A DNA stretch of 64,000 bases from the NCBI GenBank assembly GCA_009602735.1, contig WELA01000805.1:156298-220297 (forward strand), given 5' to 3'. The notes under the pieces are model-generated. The model was given only the letters and a program-made list of their open reading frames with translations, did not search any database and was not told the origin of the DNA. Positions 10,946 through 21,852 of this stretch are shown here, piece after piece. The number at the start of each line of letters is the position of its first letter. The stretch's first letter is position 1. A program made the position numbers and the translations under genes. This DNA is from Mesotaenium endlicherianum. Its lineage: Eukaryota > Streptophyta > Zygnematophyceae > Zygnematales > Mesotaeniaceae.

Positions 10946-11830
10946 CAAACAAACAGGGACACGGGGGCGGGCAGCTGCAGCACAACAGAAGCCAGCTCGC
11001 CCCGAGCAAGCAAAAACACAATACAGGGGCGGCCAGCTGCGGCACTCAAGCAGCCAACCCGCCCCGGGCTAGAAGAAACACAACAGGGGGGCGGTCAGCT
11101 GCAGCGCTGCAGCAAGCCAGCCAGCCCCAAGCAAGCAAACAAACAGAGACACGGGCGGACAGTTGCAGCACAACAGCAGCCAACCCGCCCCGGGCAAGCA
11201 AAAACAAAATACAGGGACGGCCAGCTGCTGCACTGCAACCAGCCCGCCCCGGGCAAGAAGAATAAGGGGGGCGGCCAGTTGCAATACTGCAGAAAGCCAG
11301 CCAGCCGCAAGCAAGCAAACAAACAGGAACACAAGGGCGGCCAGTTGTAGCACAGCAGCAGCCAGCCCGCCCCGAGCAAGCAGAAACACAATACAGGGGC
11401 GGCTAGCTGCGGCACTGCAGCCAGCCCGCCCCGAGCAAGAAGAATAACAACAAGGGGGTGGCCAGCTGCAGCACTGCAACAAGCCAGCCAGTCCCAAGCA
11501 AGCAAACAAACAGGGACACGCGGGCGGCCAGCTGCAACATTGCAACAGCCAAGCCGCCCCGGGCAAGCAGAAACACACCACAAGGGCGGCCAGCTGCAGC
11601 ACAGCAGCAGCCAGCCCGGCCCGGACAAGCCAAAACACACCACGGGGGACAGCCAGCTGCAGCACTGCAGCAAGCCAGGCAGCCCCAAGCAAGCAAACAA
11701 ACAAGGACACGCGGGCGGCCAGCTGGAGCACAGCAGCAGCCAGCTCGCCTTGGCCAAGAAGAAACCACAACAGAGGGGTGGGCAGCTTCAGCATTGCAGC
11801 AAGCCAGCCAACCCCAAGCATGTGGGGCCA
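10946..11830. repeat. GC-rich tandem array, right part
   Basis: Same subunits and marker as 2870-3473. The marker CAAAC recurs at 10946, 11136, 11316, 11503 and 11694, giving higher-order periods of 190, 180, 187 and 191 bp, each with about three GC-rich subunits. Joined across element G the array would be about 1.5 kb. The long open frames inside (up to 281 codons) are a by-product of stop-free repeats. Confidence 0.88.
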
Positions 11831-12029
11831 TATACAAGAGGGAAAAGGGGGGGAAGGGGGGGGCAACGGACCCATTAATTGAGGCGGATGACGGTGGCGC
11901 GTTAGTAGGCGCAAGGGTTGCTACCTTGCTCCTCTTGATCTTGACCTACCTGACGCAAATATCAAACAAAATAAAGATAGTATATAGGGCAAAAACAAAT
12001 AGGACACGGTAGAAGAGGGACAAGAACAT

Positions 12030-12530
12030 CAAAAAAACAGCAACACGGGGGCGAGCAGCTGCAGCAGTGCAGCAGCCAGCCCGCCCCGGCTAAACCAACA
12101 AACAAGCAAGCAAGGGGTGGGCAGCTGCAGCAGCCCGCCCACCCCGACATAACCAAAGAACAAGCAAGCAAGGGGCAGCCAGCTACAGCAGCCAGCCGGC
12201 CCCGACTCAAGCAAAACGACACAAAAAACAGCCAGCAAGGGGCGGGCAGTTGCAGCAACCAACCTGCCTCGACTCAAGCAAGAACAAAAGAAAACAGCCA
12301 GCAAGGGCCTGGCAGCTGCAGCAGCCAGCCCGCCATAACTAAGGCAAAAATAGAAGAAAAGAGCTAGCAAGGGGCGGGCAGTTGCAACATTGCAGCAGCC
12401 AGCCCGCCTCAACTGAAACAAGAAAGGGGCAAGCAAGGGGCTGACAACTCGCCCCAACCAAAGCAAACAAGGGGCGGATGACTGCAGCACTGCAGCAGCC
12501 AACCCGCCCCGACTGAAACAAGTAAGGGCC
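12030..12530. repeat. Second, simpler GC-rich array
   Basis: Subunits of about 58-66 bp built on AAGCAAGGGGCGGGCAGCTG, repeated about seven times without the 180-bp higher-order marker. It is clearly related to the larger array (shared CAGCTGCAGCA and CCAGCCCGCCCC cores), so probably a diverged local expansion. About 200 bp of unrelated sequence separates the two. Confidence 0.75.
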
Positions 12531-14246
12531 AAGCGAGGAGCTGGCAGGTGCTACCTAAAAAGTCGACAAAACGAGCAGGCGGCCGGCAGCAGCCTTTCAC
12601 AGACAGTTACTCCCAAGCCTGTAAGTGAGGGAGTGCAAATTGAACCTGATGCACGTTTAGGAGGAAGGACAATTGCGCGTCAAAAATCGCAAGGGTTGCC
12701 AGAGCACTCCTTGTCTTGGCTTGCTCCCCACAAGAGCAAAGCACGAGGAGAAAAACAAATCAGCTTCTAGCAAGCAGTATAGGACGAGACAACAAGCACT
12801 AATTGACAAAACAGAAGCAGATGACAGCAACCTGTAAGCATAGCAACAGGATAGGTGCCTCACAGGTGCAAAAGCATGCGTAGAAAAAAATATAGGAAGC
12901 AGGCAAGCAAGCAGGCAATCACTTCGTTAAGCACCAAGCACTCATGAACATATAATTAAGATTTCAGAGATAAGCAAAAAGGAAGAGAAGGAGAGGGAGG
13001 GGAGCAATTGAACCTGAGAGAGATTTTCTCTCTTGAATGTGAAGTAGTTCCTTGAGTCCTCCCCAAAACAAATTGACAAAAAGAACCAAACAGACGTCAT
13101 ACGCACTTATGAGGATAAGAAGCTGATGAAGATAAAGAAGGAGGTGACGCTAGCTAAAGAACTTGGATAATAACGTTTCTAGTCCAAATACATCCCTCTA
13201 AAACTAAGAATAAATAGAACTACATGAACTAAAAGAACGACATAAGCAAGAGGGAGAAGAAAGGAAGGGAGGGGAGAAAACAAACCAGAAGAGATCTGCC
13301 CACTGAATGTGAATTAGCAACTGGCACTGTCTTCAATCTTCCCTGGAAGACACAAAACAAACATGATACGCAAACATCAGGATAACAAGCATCGGAAAGT
13401 AAACAATAAGGTTGAACATTGATGAGTGCTCCAGCAACAACTATGATCAAATGGTATATCCAAATACACCTCCCGTATAGTTGGTAGTAGAAACCTGAAT
13501 ACAAACTACAATAAGCAACAAGAGGGAACAACAAGAGCAAAGAACAGGAGCGGACAAAAATCGAGGTCGTAACACGAGTCGAAACAGTAACTTACCACCG
13601 AATGAAGCTGAAGAATGACATGAATGTCGCTGCAAAGATGTTTAAGTAGGCCTCGGGCTTTGGCCTCAAATGGGTTCGTGCCTGTGCACTAGACCAATTT
13701 TGCACTTGCAAAGATGAAACTTGAAAGCGAGGGTATCGTTTGGCACAATATTGGTGGCTGAGTTTTGCAATTTTTTGAAAGTTCCCGCCGGTGCAAAACC
13801 TGCCACATTGTACTTTATAATTCTCAATTGCGTCCATCGACGCGTTGTTTGGACTGACGAGTGAAAGAAGCCGACGCTCACACACGTAAAGCACGTCGAA
13901 ACGTCAATGGGCGGCGCGCACGAGTGAAGCTCATCTAGTTTGCTTAGTTTGAGCGAACCGACTCAGTTCGCCTGATTAAGCGTACGAAGGTCGGCCAGTT
14001 CGGCAAACGACGTAACCCTGCATGAAAATGCACTCATAATTTGCCAAGCAATCTGAAGATCACAGCGAAGCTTGTACTACGTAATTTTGTAAAACACAAC
14101 AATAAAGTGAAATAACTTTGCTGCATGCCAAGCATAAGACAATAAAGCATGAAGCAATTTGTAGTGCACTCTATGGCCCATCATACATGTAATATTAATA
14201 ATGAGTCAAAATTGTAGTTCGAGAGTTGAGCAATGAGCAACTCCCA
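12531..14246. other. Non-coding region with degenerate repeats
   Basis: No supported gene. Around 12960-13620 there are about three diverged units of roughly 280 bp, each with a purine-rich GGAAGGGAGGGGAG-like run and then a (T)GAATGTGAA/GAATGAAG motif. A minus-strand open frame at 13592-13894 ends in a strong donor-like GGTAAGTTAC, but its protein is not recognisable. 13900-14246 shows nothing I can name. Confidence 0.4.
12960..13620. repeat. Degenerate ~280-bp tandem units
   Basis: The segments starting near 12975, 13250 and 13510 share purine-rich runs followed by a conserved GAATGTGAA(G/T)TAG-like stretch and CTTCC(T/C)...GAC, at spacing of about 260-300 bp. They are diverged and can only be judged by eye. 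Confidence 0.45.
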
Positions 14247-14654
14247 ATGTTGTTGAGAGCTGAGAGAGTAGGCACTCCTCCAAATCTGTGCAGAAACTTC
14301 TGAAAATCATAAGTCCTTCTATACTTCTCCAAATTCTGCAAACTAAGTCTCAAACTGGGCGCTGTAAGATGTTCTACCAGAGTCTTGAGTTTCAGAGCAT
14401 TCCAAGTTCAGGGGAAGGCACAATGTCAGAAGGCATATTCTGTCCTAACAATGCCAGCAGCCTGACCCCCTTCTACTTAGAGCATCATATCTCTCTCACC
14501 AGTGCTCCAAATTGAGCAAACTTGGACTCTAAATGACCGGCTACTCATGGACTACAGCCAGGTAAATTTTCAGAATTTATTATGCAGAGACCTATCACCA
14601 GTAGCAGTTTTAGTTTTCTGTCCAGAAACTGCGAGAAGAGAAGAGTGTCTAATG

Positions 14655-17600
14655 TCAATTTTTCCTCTTTCTTGTTCTTGCAGGCTGCCTCCAAGGGGTC
14701 TTCTGCTGCTTCTTGATGGTGGCAGGCTGCCTCCCTGAAGTCTTCGGGCTTCTAGTAGAGAGACTTGGGGCTGGTCCAAGATGGGGGTTGGCGGCATGGA
14801 AGCGCTTCAACTTTCTCTGAACTTTGTCAAGGTAGTGCGCCGCCACCCAACTATTCTCCGAATCTGGATATCCTTTCCACTTGATCAAGTATTGCTGCTG
14901 TCTCCTGAAATTTCTCATAGCCACTATGTCTTCCACTTCGTACTCCAAATGATCATCCACTATTGTTGGGGCTGGTGGGGTTGTCACACGTCCTGGGAAC
15001 TTGTTGTCGGGTTGCACATATGGCTTGAAGAGGGAAGCGTGGAATACGGGGTCGATGTGCATAGTCTGGGGAAGTTCTAGCTTGAAAGCAACGGGGTTGA
15101 CTTGCTGGATAATCTTGAAGGGTCCCAAATACTTGGGAGAGAACTTGCTGCCGGCAGGCCTGTTGTTCAGGGAAATGTTCTTGGATGATAGTAACACGTT
15201 GTCACCCACTCTGTACGTAATTTCTCTTCTGGATCTGTTCGCCACTCTTGCTTGAGCATCTTGCGCGTGTTGTAGAGCTTTCTTCGCTGCTGTAAGGGCT
15301 GCTTCTAATGTCTCCATAAAATCTGTGGCTGCAGGTACTTCATCATGGCCAGCCGTGAAGCTCAGTGGCGTGGTCGGATGGAAGCCATAGTTGAGGAAGA
15401 ATGGGGACTCTTGGGTAGAGGCCTGCGTAGTGTTGTTGTAGGCAAACTCGAGGGGGGTCAAGTACATGTCCCAGTCTTGCTCGAGGGTAGACACGTAGGC
15501 CTTTAGAGAGGTCTTTAGGGTACGATTCATACGCTCGGTTTGCCCATCTGATTGTGGGTGGTAGGCAGTAGACATATCCAGCGATGTACCCAAGTTCTTG
15601 AAGAGATTTTTCCAGAAATGGCTTGTGAATCTTGGATCTCTATCTGACACAATTCTTGATGGTAGTCCATGGAGTCGGAAGATGTTGTCAAAGATGAGTC
15701 TTGCAAGTTGTGGTGCTGTAGCCTTAGTCGTCGTGGGAATAAAATGAGCCATCTTGGTAAGTCTGTCCACCGCCGTGAGTATTGCATTATGGCCTCGAGG
15801 TGTCACGGGCAAGTCCACGATAAGGTCCATTGAGATGTCCGTCCATTGTCTTTCGGGGATTGGTAGTGGTTGGAGGAGTCCTCCCGCCTTTTGCGATGAT
15901 GGCTTGATTCTTTGGCATGTGTCACAGCTCCTGCAGTACTCCTTGACTTGCTTAGACATGCCTGGCCAACAATAAGTCCTAGCTAGAACGCCCGTGGTCC
16001 TTAGGATTCCAAAGTGTCCTCCAAGAGGGTTGTCGTGTGCTTCTCGTAGAAGCAAGAGCCGGAGGTCTAAGTCATTAGGAACACATCTCTGGCCCGTATC
16101 TTGCCTCACCCAATAATTGCCTTCTTGCTTCTTGCATGGGTCCAAGGCTGCTTCTCCGTTCTTGTAGTAAGGGTCTCTTTCATAGGCGGCTGAAAATCGA
16201 GCTTCCAGATCTGTCTTCAGGGATACCATCACTGCATTTAATTGCAGTCTTGAGAGGGGGTCAGCCGGGTTTGTCTTGCCGGGCTGGTACTGAATCGTGA
16301 TGTTGTATTGTTGCAAGTATCCGCTCCATCTTGCTTGTCTCCTTGAGAGATACGGCTGCGTTTGGAGGTGCTTTAACGCCTCGTGGTCCGTGGTGACCAG
16401 TACTTTGCGTCCTTCAACGTAGCAGCGCCAAACCTTCAAGGCATGTACAATCGCCAATGCCTCTCGCTCCGTGGTTGTATAATTTTGCTCGGCTGGATTT
16501 AGCTTCCTTGACTCGTAGGCGATGGGCTGCAGTCCCTTGCCTTGGTCTTGAAGCAGGATTGCTCCTATTGCATAGGAAGATGCATCGGTGATGACGTGGA
16601 AGGGCCAATCTGGGTTTGGACTTGGGAGTGTGAGCACCGGGGATGTGGTCAATCTTCGCTTTAACTCTTGAAATGCCTCTTCCTCTTTCTCGGTCCATGT
16701 ATATAGCCTGTCCTTCTTGAGTAGATCTGTCAGGGGGGCTGCTATGTGCGAGAAGCCTTGGATGAATTTTCTGTACCAATTGGCAAATCCCAAGAATGAC
16801 TGGAGTTCTTTCTTGGTCGTGGGGGTTGGCCATTCCTCCACCACCGTGGTCTTCTTGGGGTCCATCTTGATGCCATCAGCAGTCACGTGGAGACCTAGGA
16901 ACTCCACTTCTTGTTTGGCAAACTCGCACTTTGACTCCTTCGCAAATAGCTTGTTTTGCTTCAATACTTCAAGGACTTCTTTCAAGTGTCTCGCATGCTC
17001 TTCAAGGGTCTTGCTGTAGATAAGGATGTCATCGATGAATACCACCACAAATCTGTCCAACATGGGCTGAAATATGGTGTTCATCATAGTCATGAAAGTT
17101 GCTGGCGCGTTGGTGAGTCCAAATGGCAGGACCATGAACTCAAAATGTCCATATCTTGTCCTGAATGCCGTCTTCTCTATGTCCGGTTCTGCGATGCGAA
17201 TCTGGTGGTAGCCGCTCCGTAAGTCAATCTTCGTGAAGTACTTGGCTCCAACCAGCCGGTCCATGAGCTCATCCATGCGCGGCAGCGGGTATCGATTCTT
17301 GATGGTGATCTTGTTGAGGGCGCGATAGTCCACACACATCCTCAAGGTACCATCTTTCTTCTTGACAAATAGCACCGGGGCTCCAAATGGCGACTTGCTA
17401 GGTCGAATGAAGCCATGCTCCAGTAGCTCCTTGATTTGCTTCTTGACTTCGTCTAGCTCCGTGTATGACATTTTGAACGTAGGCCGAGAGATGGGCTTGC
17501 TTCCGGGCTCCAACTCTATCTTGTGGTCTACGAATCTTTTGGGGGGTAGGCCCTTGGGCAATTCCGGGGAGAACACTTCTTTGTAGTCCTCTAAGACTTC

Positions 17601-18320
17601 TTGTATCTCCTTGGGAACGGGGCTGCCTTCTTGACTCTCGATGTCTTTCTTGATGTCTTTTGGCGTGATCAAGGCCAAAAGAAGCTCGTGTCCCTTCCTC
17701 ACAAGTCTCTTGAGTTGGAGGGCGGACAATAGTATCTCGTGTGCCGGCTTCTGGATGTCTTGGGTCTGGATATTCTGGATTGCGCGCAAAATACAGATTC
17801 TTGAAGTGATGTCATTCTTGATCTTGATAGTACCGGTCCTCCAATCAACTTGGGGGTTGTGCTTGGTCAACCAAGGCGTCCCTAGGATGACGTCGTACTT
17901 GCCCAATTGCATGGGGGAGAACACTACTCTATCCTTGAAGGACTTGATAGAGAGTGCCAAGGGGTACGTCTTCTTGGAAGGGGTAGTATAGGAGAATCCA
18001 TCGGGCATCATAATCTCCTCGTCGTGGTCAAGAGTTCGCATAGTAATACCGTGCTTGGTGGCAAAATCTGCAGCAATGAAGTTGCCTTGAGCTCCGCTAT
18101 CCACCAAGATGTGGACCTTCTCTCCTCCAAGGTAACCTCTCAAACTCATTGGGGCTGGAACGTCGTCTTCAACGGGGGTCTCCACCTCACTTGGCGTGTT
18201 GCCTTCTCGTGAAGTGGGTCTTGGGGTGGTAGGCTCCTGGCCTACCGGCGCTGTCCGTTTTTTGACAACTTTTTGGGGCATGAAAGTGCACGATGGCCCT
18301 TTTCCTTGCAATAGAAGCAT
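14655..18320 (-). CDS. C element Pol polyprotein
   Basis: A 1221-codon frame overlapping gag by about 79 nt in the -1 frame. Order: retropepsin ([10 protein letters not shown], near residue 74), RT with [10 protein letters not shown] near 430, RNase H ([10 protein letters not shown] near 576, [16 protein letters not shown]), integrase HHCC finger (H...[16 protein letters not shown] near 760-800), DDE core (near 835, 891 and 926), GPF motif and a C-terminal chromodomain (EYEVEDIV...[15 protein letters not shown], near 1125-1180). All key residues are present. It is expressed only through the frameshift, as Gag-Pol. Confidence 0.93.
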   Translation of the reverse strand: MLLLQGKGPSCTFMPQKVVKKRTAPVGQEPTTPRPTSREGNTPSEVETPVEDDVPAPMSLRGYLGGEKVHILVDSGAQGNFIAADFATKHGITMRTLDHDEEIMMPDGFSYTTPSKKTYPLALSIKSFKDRVVFSPMQLGKYDVILGTPWLTKHNPQVDWRTGTIKIKNDITSRICILRAIQNIQTQDIQKPAHEILLSALQLKRLVRKGHELLLALITPKDIKKDIESQEGSPVPKEIQEVLEDYKEVFSPELPKGLPPKRFVDHKIELEPGSKPISRPTFKMSYTELDEVKKQIKELLEHGFIRPSKSPFGAPVLFVKKKDGTLRMCVDYRALNKITIKNRYPLPRMDELMDRLVGAKYFTKIDLRSGYHQIRIAEPDIEKTAFRTRYGHFEFMVLPFGLTNAPATFMTMMNTIFQPMLDRFVVVFIDDILIYSKTLEEHARHLKEVLEVLKQNKLFAKESKCEFAKQEVEFLGLHVTADGIKMDPKKTTVVEEWPTPTTKKELQSFLGFANWYRKFIQGFSHIAAPLTDLLKKDRLYTWTEKEEEAFQELKRRLTTSPVLTLPSPNPDWPFHVITDASSYAIGAILLQDQGKGLQPIAYESRKLNPAEQNYTTTEREALAIVHALKVWRCYVEGRKVLVTTDHEALKHLQTQPYLSRRQARWSGYLQQYNITIQYQPGKTNPADPLSRLQLNAVMVSLKTDLEARFSAAYERDPYYKNGEAALDPCKKQEGNYWVRQDTGQRCVPNDLDLRLLLLREAHDNPLGGHFGILRTTGVLARTYCWPGMSKQVKEYCRSCDTCQRIKPSSQKAGGLLQPLPIPERQWTDISMDLIVDLPVTPRGHNAILTAVDRLTKMAHFIPTTTKATAPQLARLIFDNIFRLHGLPSRIVSDRDPRFTSHFWKNLFKNLGTSLDMSTAYHPQSDGQTERMNRTLKTSLKAYVSTLEQDWDMYLTPLEFAYNNTTQASTQESPFFLNYGFHPTTPLSFTAGHDEVPAATDFMETLEAALTAAKKALQHAQDAQARVANRSRREITYRVGDNVLLSSKNISLNNRPAGSKFSPKYLGPFKIIQQVNPVAFKLELPQTMHIDPVFHASLFKPYVQPDNKFPGRVTTPPAPTIVDDHLEYEVEDIVAMRNFRRQQQYLIKWKGYPDSENSWVAAHYLDKVQRKLKRFHAANPHLGPAPSLSTRSPKTSGRQPATIKKQQKTPWRQPARTRKRKN
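18228..18263 (-). promoter_or_regulatory. Gag-pol -1 frameshift signal (C)
   Basis: Minus-strand slippery heptamer AAAAAAC (18257-18263) in the gag phase A AAA AAC, 10 nt spacer, then the hairpin GGTAGGC-CAGGA-GCCTACC (18228-18246) covering the gag stop. Same layout as in element A. Confidence 0.8.
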
Positions 18321-19522
18321 AGTCCAGCCGTCATGAGAGCTTCTTTTTCAGCCGGGGAGAGTCTTGCTTTCACTCCTTGCTGGTTTCTTGCATCATAAGT
18401 GTCATTGGAGGGTCTTCCACTCTTCCGGGCAGCCGCGGGGTCCCTTTTAATAACTCCGATTTCCATGGGTGTGGGTCCAGATTCGGATGTGGAAGGGGCT
18501 GCGTACACCCGCGTCGTCGGTACCCGTGAAGATGAAGGCACGGAGTGCTTGAAATCCAAGGTATCCACCTTTTGGGCCACTTCAATGATCTTTGAGAAGT
18601 CCGTCAAGTCGCGTAACTCCACTTCCTTTGCCACCTTGGGTTTGAGGCCAAAGATGTAGCGGTCAATCTTCTCCTCGAGAGACATGTTGGGGATCTCAAG
18701 AGTGAGGGCGTGAAATCTGGATGTATACTCTTGAACGGACGTCGTTTGCTTGAGATGGTGGAGCTTTCCTCGGGCAATCTTCTCCGCATTGATGGGCATG
18801 AATTGCTTCTTGAGGGCCTCACGAAAATCTGCCCATCTTGCATATGATGGTGGGGGCTCTTGGCCGAGCATGGGGTGCGCCATAGCTTGATATATAGCCG
18901 CTTGATAGTTACGCCACCATGATGTTGCTGCTCCTCTAAGTAAGGTAACGGCAAAGGGAACGTAGTCCTCCTCGGGTACTTCAAGGAATGCGAGGTACGT
19001 CTCCACTTGGTAGAGCCATAAATTCAGGTTGGCACCTTTCCCGGGGTTGAAAGTGTCGGGTTTGCCGGGCTTGATGAGTTTCCTTGCTCTCGTTGGCTCT
19101 TGTGGAGGCGCTTGAGCCGGGGCTGGATTTTGAGCATTGCTCGCAATAGGGGCAACCATGGCAGCCATAGCTTCTCTTGACGCTTGCACGGTTGCTTCAT
19201 AGGTGGCCAAGCCCACTTGGTTGTGGACGGTCATTAGGAAGGCTGCCCACTCATTTGCGGGAACTCCTTGTGGTGGGGTCAACTTTGCTATAGCGGCTGC
19301 CACGGGATGTGACGGTGCTCCTCCTTGTGGTGCTTCTTGTTGTTGGACATTTCCTTGAGTAGGTTCTCCCATCGACGCTGGAGGAGGGTGTGCTCCTCCT
19401 TGTGGTGCTTCTTGTTGTTGCATATTTTCTTGAGTGGGCTCTCCCATCGGCGCTGGAGGAGGGTGTCTTGGAGAGGAAGGGCTTCCTTCAAAAGCTTGCT
19501 GTTGGTCTTGAGGATCGGCCAT
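18242..19522 (-). CDS. C element Gag
   Basis: 426 codons. A Gln/Pro-rich N-terminus contains a 25-residue tandem duplication ([13 protein letters not shown] and [13 protein letters not shown]). A retrotransposon gag domain follows ([37 protein letters not shown]), then a CCHC zinc knuckle [14 protein letters not shown] near the end. Gag forms the particle and binds RNA. The start ATG lies 25 bases after the PBS. Confidence 0.93.
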   Translation of the reverse strand: MADPQDQQQAFEGSPSSPRHPPPAPMGEPTQENMQQQEAPQGGAHPPPASMGEPTQGNVQQQEAPQGGAPSHPVAAAIAKLTPPQGVPANEWAAFLMTVHNQVGLATYEATVQASREAMAAMVAPIASNAQNPAPAQAPPQEPTRARKLIKPGKPDTFNPGKGANLNLWLYQVETYLAFLEVPEEDYVPFAVTLLRGAATSWWRNYQAAIYQAMAHPMLGQEPPPSYARWADFREALKKQFMPINAEKIARGKLHHLKQTTSVQEYTSRFHALTLEIPNMSLEEKIDRYIFGLKPKVAKEVELRDLTDFSKIIEVAQKVDTLDFKHSVPSSSRVPTTRVYAAPSTSESGPTPMEIGVIKRDPAAARKSGRPSNDTYDARNQQGVKARLSPAEKEALMTAGLCFYCKEKGHRALSCPKKLSKNGQRR

Positions 19523-19546
19523 CTTCTTGTGCTACCAAAGTGCCTA

Positions 19547-19558
19547 GCTCCGATACCA
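19547..19558 (-). other. Primer-binding site of C
   Basis: Minus-strand TGGTATCGGAGC, one base inside the LTR end; matches initiator tRNA-Met 3' end except one base. Confidence 0.88.
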
Positions 19559-19559
19559 C

Positions 19560-20062
19560 TGTAGTGAAACAGATAGATAAAGTACTTAGTAAAACAGAAT
19601 ACTTTATCTATTCAAGACAAGGATCTTTGAACACAAGTGGTAGCTTCTTGAAAGAGAGATGGCTTCTTGAAAGTTAATATATTTCTGGATTTTGGCAAGT
19701 ACAAGAGTGATTCTGGAATGTCTTTCTATGTTCTAGCTCTTGTTTATATACTTGCTACATAAGTAATTTCTAGGAAGGTGTATGTTGATGTGTTGGCACC
19801 CAACACATCCCAAAACTTGCCACCTCTTTCTAGAATAATGTACACATGTCCTTTTGACCTAAAAATGGCACATCTGACTTTTGCCACATGGAGTTCTTCT
19901 AGGTCTTTCCTCTAACTTCAAAAATGCCTTGAAAGGTTCAAAGGACATGAACCAAGTTACTAGAGTACCTATTCACACTTGACTCCACACCATACTACTT
20001 CAAATATATTTGAAAACATTAAAATATATGCAAACTAATGTATAATAACTCAAATCACTACA
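19560..20062 (-). repeat. 5' LTR of C
   Basis: 503 bp, TGTAGTGATTTG at 20062 (minus) to TTTCACTACA at 19560, the same length as the LTRs of A and D. The flanking bases 20063-20067 (GATCC) are the expected duplication, but the partner is lost with the 3' end. Confidence 0.92.
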
Positions 20063-20106
20063 GATCCAGATCTCTAATGGCTGGGCAGTTTGAGCAGGAG
20101 GAGTCC
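20063..20106 (+). pseudogene. ORF3 fragment of T-family copy F
   Basis: A 44-base sliver between element C and element D. Read on plus it joins across D to 41194 and continues the ORF3 protein (WLGS...SP then ETQSDRADRR), matching WLGTARGQSP-ETQSDRADRR in copy T. It shows that both C and D landed in the same ORF3. Confidence 0.7.
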
Positions 20107-20609
20107 TGTAGTAATTTGAGTTAAAATATATAAATTTGCATAAATTTTTATGCTTTTGAATATATTTGGAGTAGCATTGTGTGGCGTCAACTGTGAATAG
20201 ATACTCTAGTGACTTGGTTCATGTCCTTTGAACCTTCTAAGGCATTTTCAAAGTGAGAGGAAGGACCTAGAAGAAATTCATGTGGCAAAAGTCAAATGTG
20301 CCATTTTTTGGTCAAAAGAACATGTGTACATTATTCTAGAAAGAGGTGGCAAGTTTTGGGATGTGTTGGGTGCCTACACATCAACATGCACCTTCTTGAA
20401 AATAACTTATGTAGCAAGTATATAAATAAGAGCTAGAACATAGAAAGACATGGGAGAATCACTCTTGTACTTGCCAAATTAGAGAAATATATTAACTTCC
20501 AAGAAGCCATCTCTCTTTCAAGAAGCTACCACTTGTGTTCAAAGATCCTTGTCTTGAATAGATAAAGTATTATATTTCACTAAGTACTTTATCTATCTGT
20601 TTCTCTACA
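20107..20609 (+). repeat. 5' LTR of D
   Basis: 503 bp, TGTAGTAATTTGAG to TTTCTCTACA, followed by G and the PBS. It contains the same TATATAA-type promoter region as the other family members. Confidence 0.92.
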
Positions 20610-20610
20610 G

Positions 20611-20622
20611 TGGTATCGGAGC
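20611..20622 (+). other. Primer-binding site of D
   Basis: TGGTATCGGAGC, one base after the LTR; initiator tRNA-Met type. Confidence 0.88.
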
Positions 20623-20646
20623 TGGGCACTTTGGTAGCACAAGAAA

Positions 20647-21852
20647 ATGGCCGATCCTCAAGACCAACAGCAAGCTTTTGAAGGAAGCCCTTCATCTCCA
20701 AGAGACCCTCCTCCAGCGCAGATGGGAGAGCCCACTCAAGAAAATCTGCAACAGCAAGAAGCACCACAAGGAGGAGCACCGTCAAATCCCGTGGCAGCCG
20801 CTATAGCAAAGTTGACCCCAGCACAAGGAGTTCCCACAAATAAGTGGGCAACCTTCCTAATGACCGTCCACAACCAAGTGGGCTTGGCCACCTATGAAGC
20901 AACCGTGCAAGCGTCAAGAGAAGCTATGGCTGCCATGGTTGCCCCTATTGCAAGCAACGCTCCAAATCCAGCCATGGTTCAAGCGCCTCCACAAGAGCCT
21001 ACGAGAGCAAGGAAACTCATCAAGCCCGGCAAAGCAGACACTTTCAATCCTGGGAGAGGAGCCAAATTCAATCTGTGGCTCTACCAAGTGGAGACGTACC
21101 TCACATTCCCTGAAGTACCCGAGGAGGACTACGTCCCTTTTGCCGTTACCTTGCTCAGAGGAGCAGCAACATCATGGTGGCGTAACTATCAAGCGGCCGT
21201 ATATCAAGCTGTAGCGCATCCCGTATCCAACCAAGAGCCTCCACCATCATATGCAAGATGGGTGGATTTTTGTGAAGCCCTCCAGAAGCAATTTATGCCC
21301 ATCAAAGCGGAGAAAATTGCTCAAGAAAAGCTTCGCCATCTCAAGCAAACAACGTCCGTTCAAGAATATACATCCAGATTCCATGATCTCACTCTTGAGA
21401 TCCCCAACATGTCGCTCGAGGAGAAGATTGATCGTTATGTGTCATGCCTCAAGCCCAAGGTGGCAAAAGAAGTGGAGTTACGCGACTTGAAGAACTTTTC
21501 CAAGATTATTGAAGTGGCTCAAAAGGTGGATACCTTGGATCTCAAGCACTCCATGCCTTCATCTTCACGGGCACCGGCGACGCGGGTGTACGTAGCCTCT
21601 TCCACATCCGAATCTGGACCCACACCCATGAAAATTGGAATTATTAGAAGGGACCTTGCGGCTGCTTGGAAGAGTAGAAGACCCTCCAATGACACTTATG
21701 ATGCAAGAAACCACCAAGGAGTGAAAGCAAGACCCTCCCCGGCTGAAAGAGAAGCTCTCATGACAGCTGGACTATGCTCTTATTATAAGGAAAAAGGCCA
21801 TCGGGCACTCTCATGCCCCAAAAAGTTGTCAAAAAACGGGCAGCGCCTGTAG
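20647..21852 (+). CDS. D element Gag
   Basis: 401 codons and open. Same domain order as A and C but with one copy only of the 25-residue N-terminal unit. The zinc knuckle reads [14 protein letters not shown], so the second Cys of CCHC is Tyr and the knuckle is probably lost. The slippery AAAAAAC and the downstream hairpin are retained near the end, the outer base pair of the hairpin being lost. Confidence 0.88.
   Translation: MADPQDQQQAFEGSPSSPRDPPPAQMGEPTQENLQQQEAPQGGAPSNPVAAAIAKLTPAQGVPTNKWATFLMTVHNQVGLATYEATVQASREAMAAMVAPIASNAPNPAMVQAPPQEPTRARKLIKPGKADTFNPGRGAKFNLWLYQVETYLTFPEVPEEDYVPFAVTLLRGAATSWWRNYQAAVYQAVAHPVSNQEPPPSYARWVDFCEALQKQFMPIKAEKIAQEKLRHLKQTTSVQEYTSRFHDLTLEIPNMSLEEKIDRYVSCLKPKVAKEVELRDLKNFSKIIEVAQKVDTLDLKHSMPSSSRAPATRVYVASSTSESGPTPMKIGIIRRDLAAAWKSRRPSNDTYDARNHQGVKARPSPAEREALMTAGLCSYYKEKGHRALSCPKKLSKNGQRL

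Larger units (their letters stand above)
14247..20062 (-). mobile_element. Ty3/gypsy chromovirus 'C', 3'-truncated
   Basis: Minus-strand element with 5' LTR, PBS, intact gag and intact pol, nearly identical to element A (27125-31992); the few coding differences seen include Leu/Phe, Met/Ile and Ala/Val changes. Similarity to A stops at 14247, corresponding to about 32392 in A, inside the 3' UTR. The last ~370 bases of internal sequence, the PPT and the 3' LTR are missing, so it cannot complete reverse transcription. Its 5' LTR abuts an ORF3 fragment of T-family copy F at 20063. Confidence 0.9.

Noticed and set aside
11069-11914. 281-codon minus frame rich in Cys, Trp, Leu and Ala
   Set aside because: Same repeat artefact as above; residues repeat with the array period.
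2870-12530. CRISPR array
   Set aside because: Repeats are diverged, contiguous and without unique spacers, and the genome is eukaryotic.
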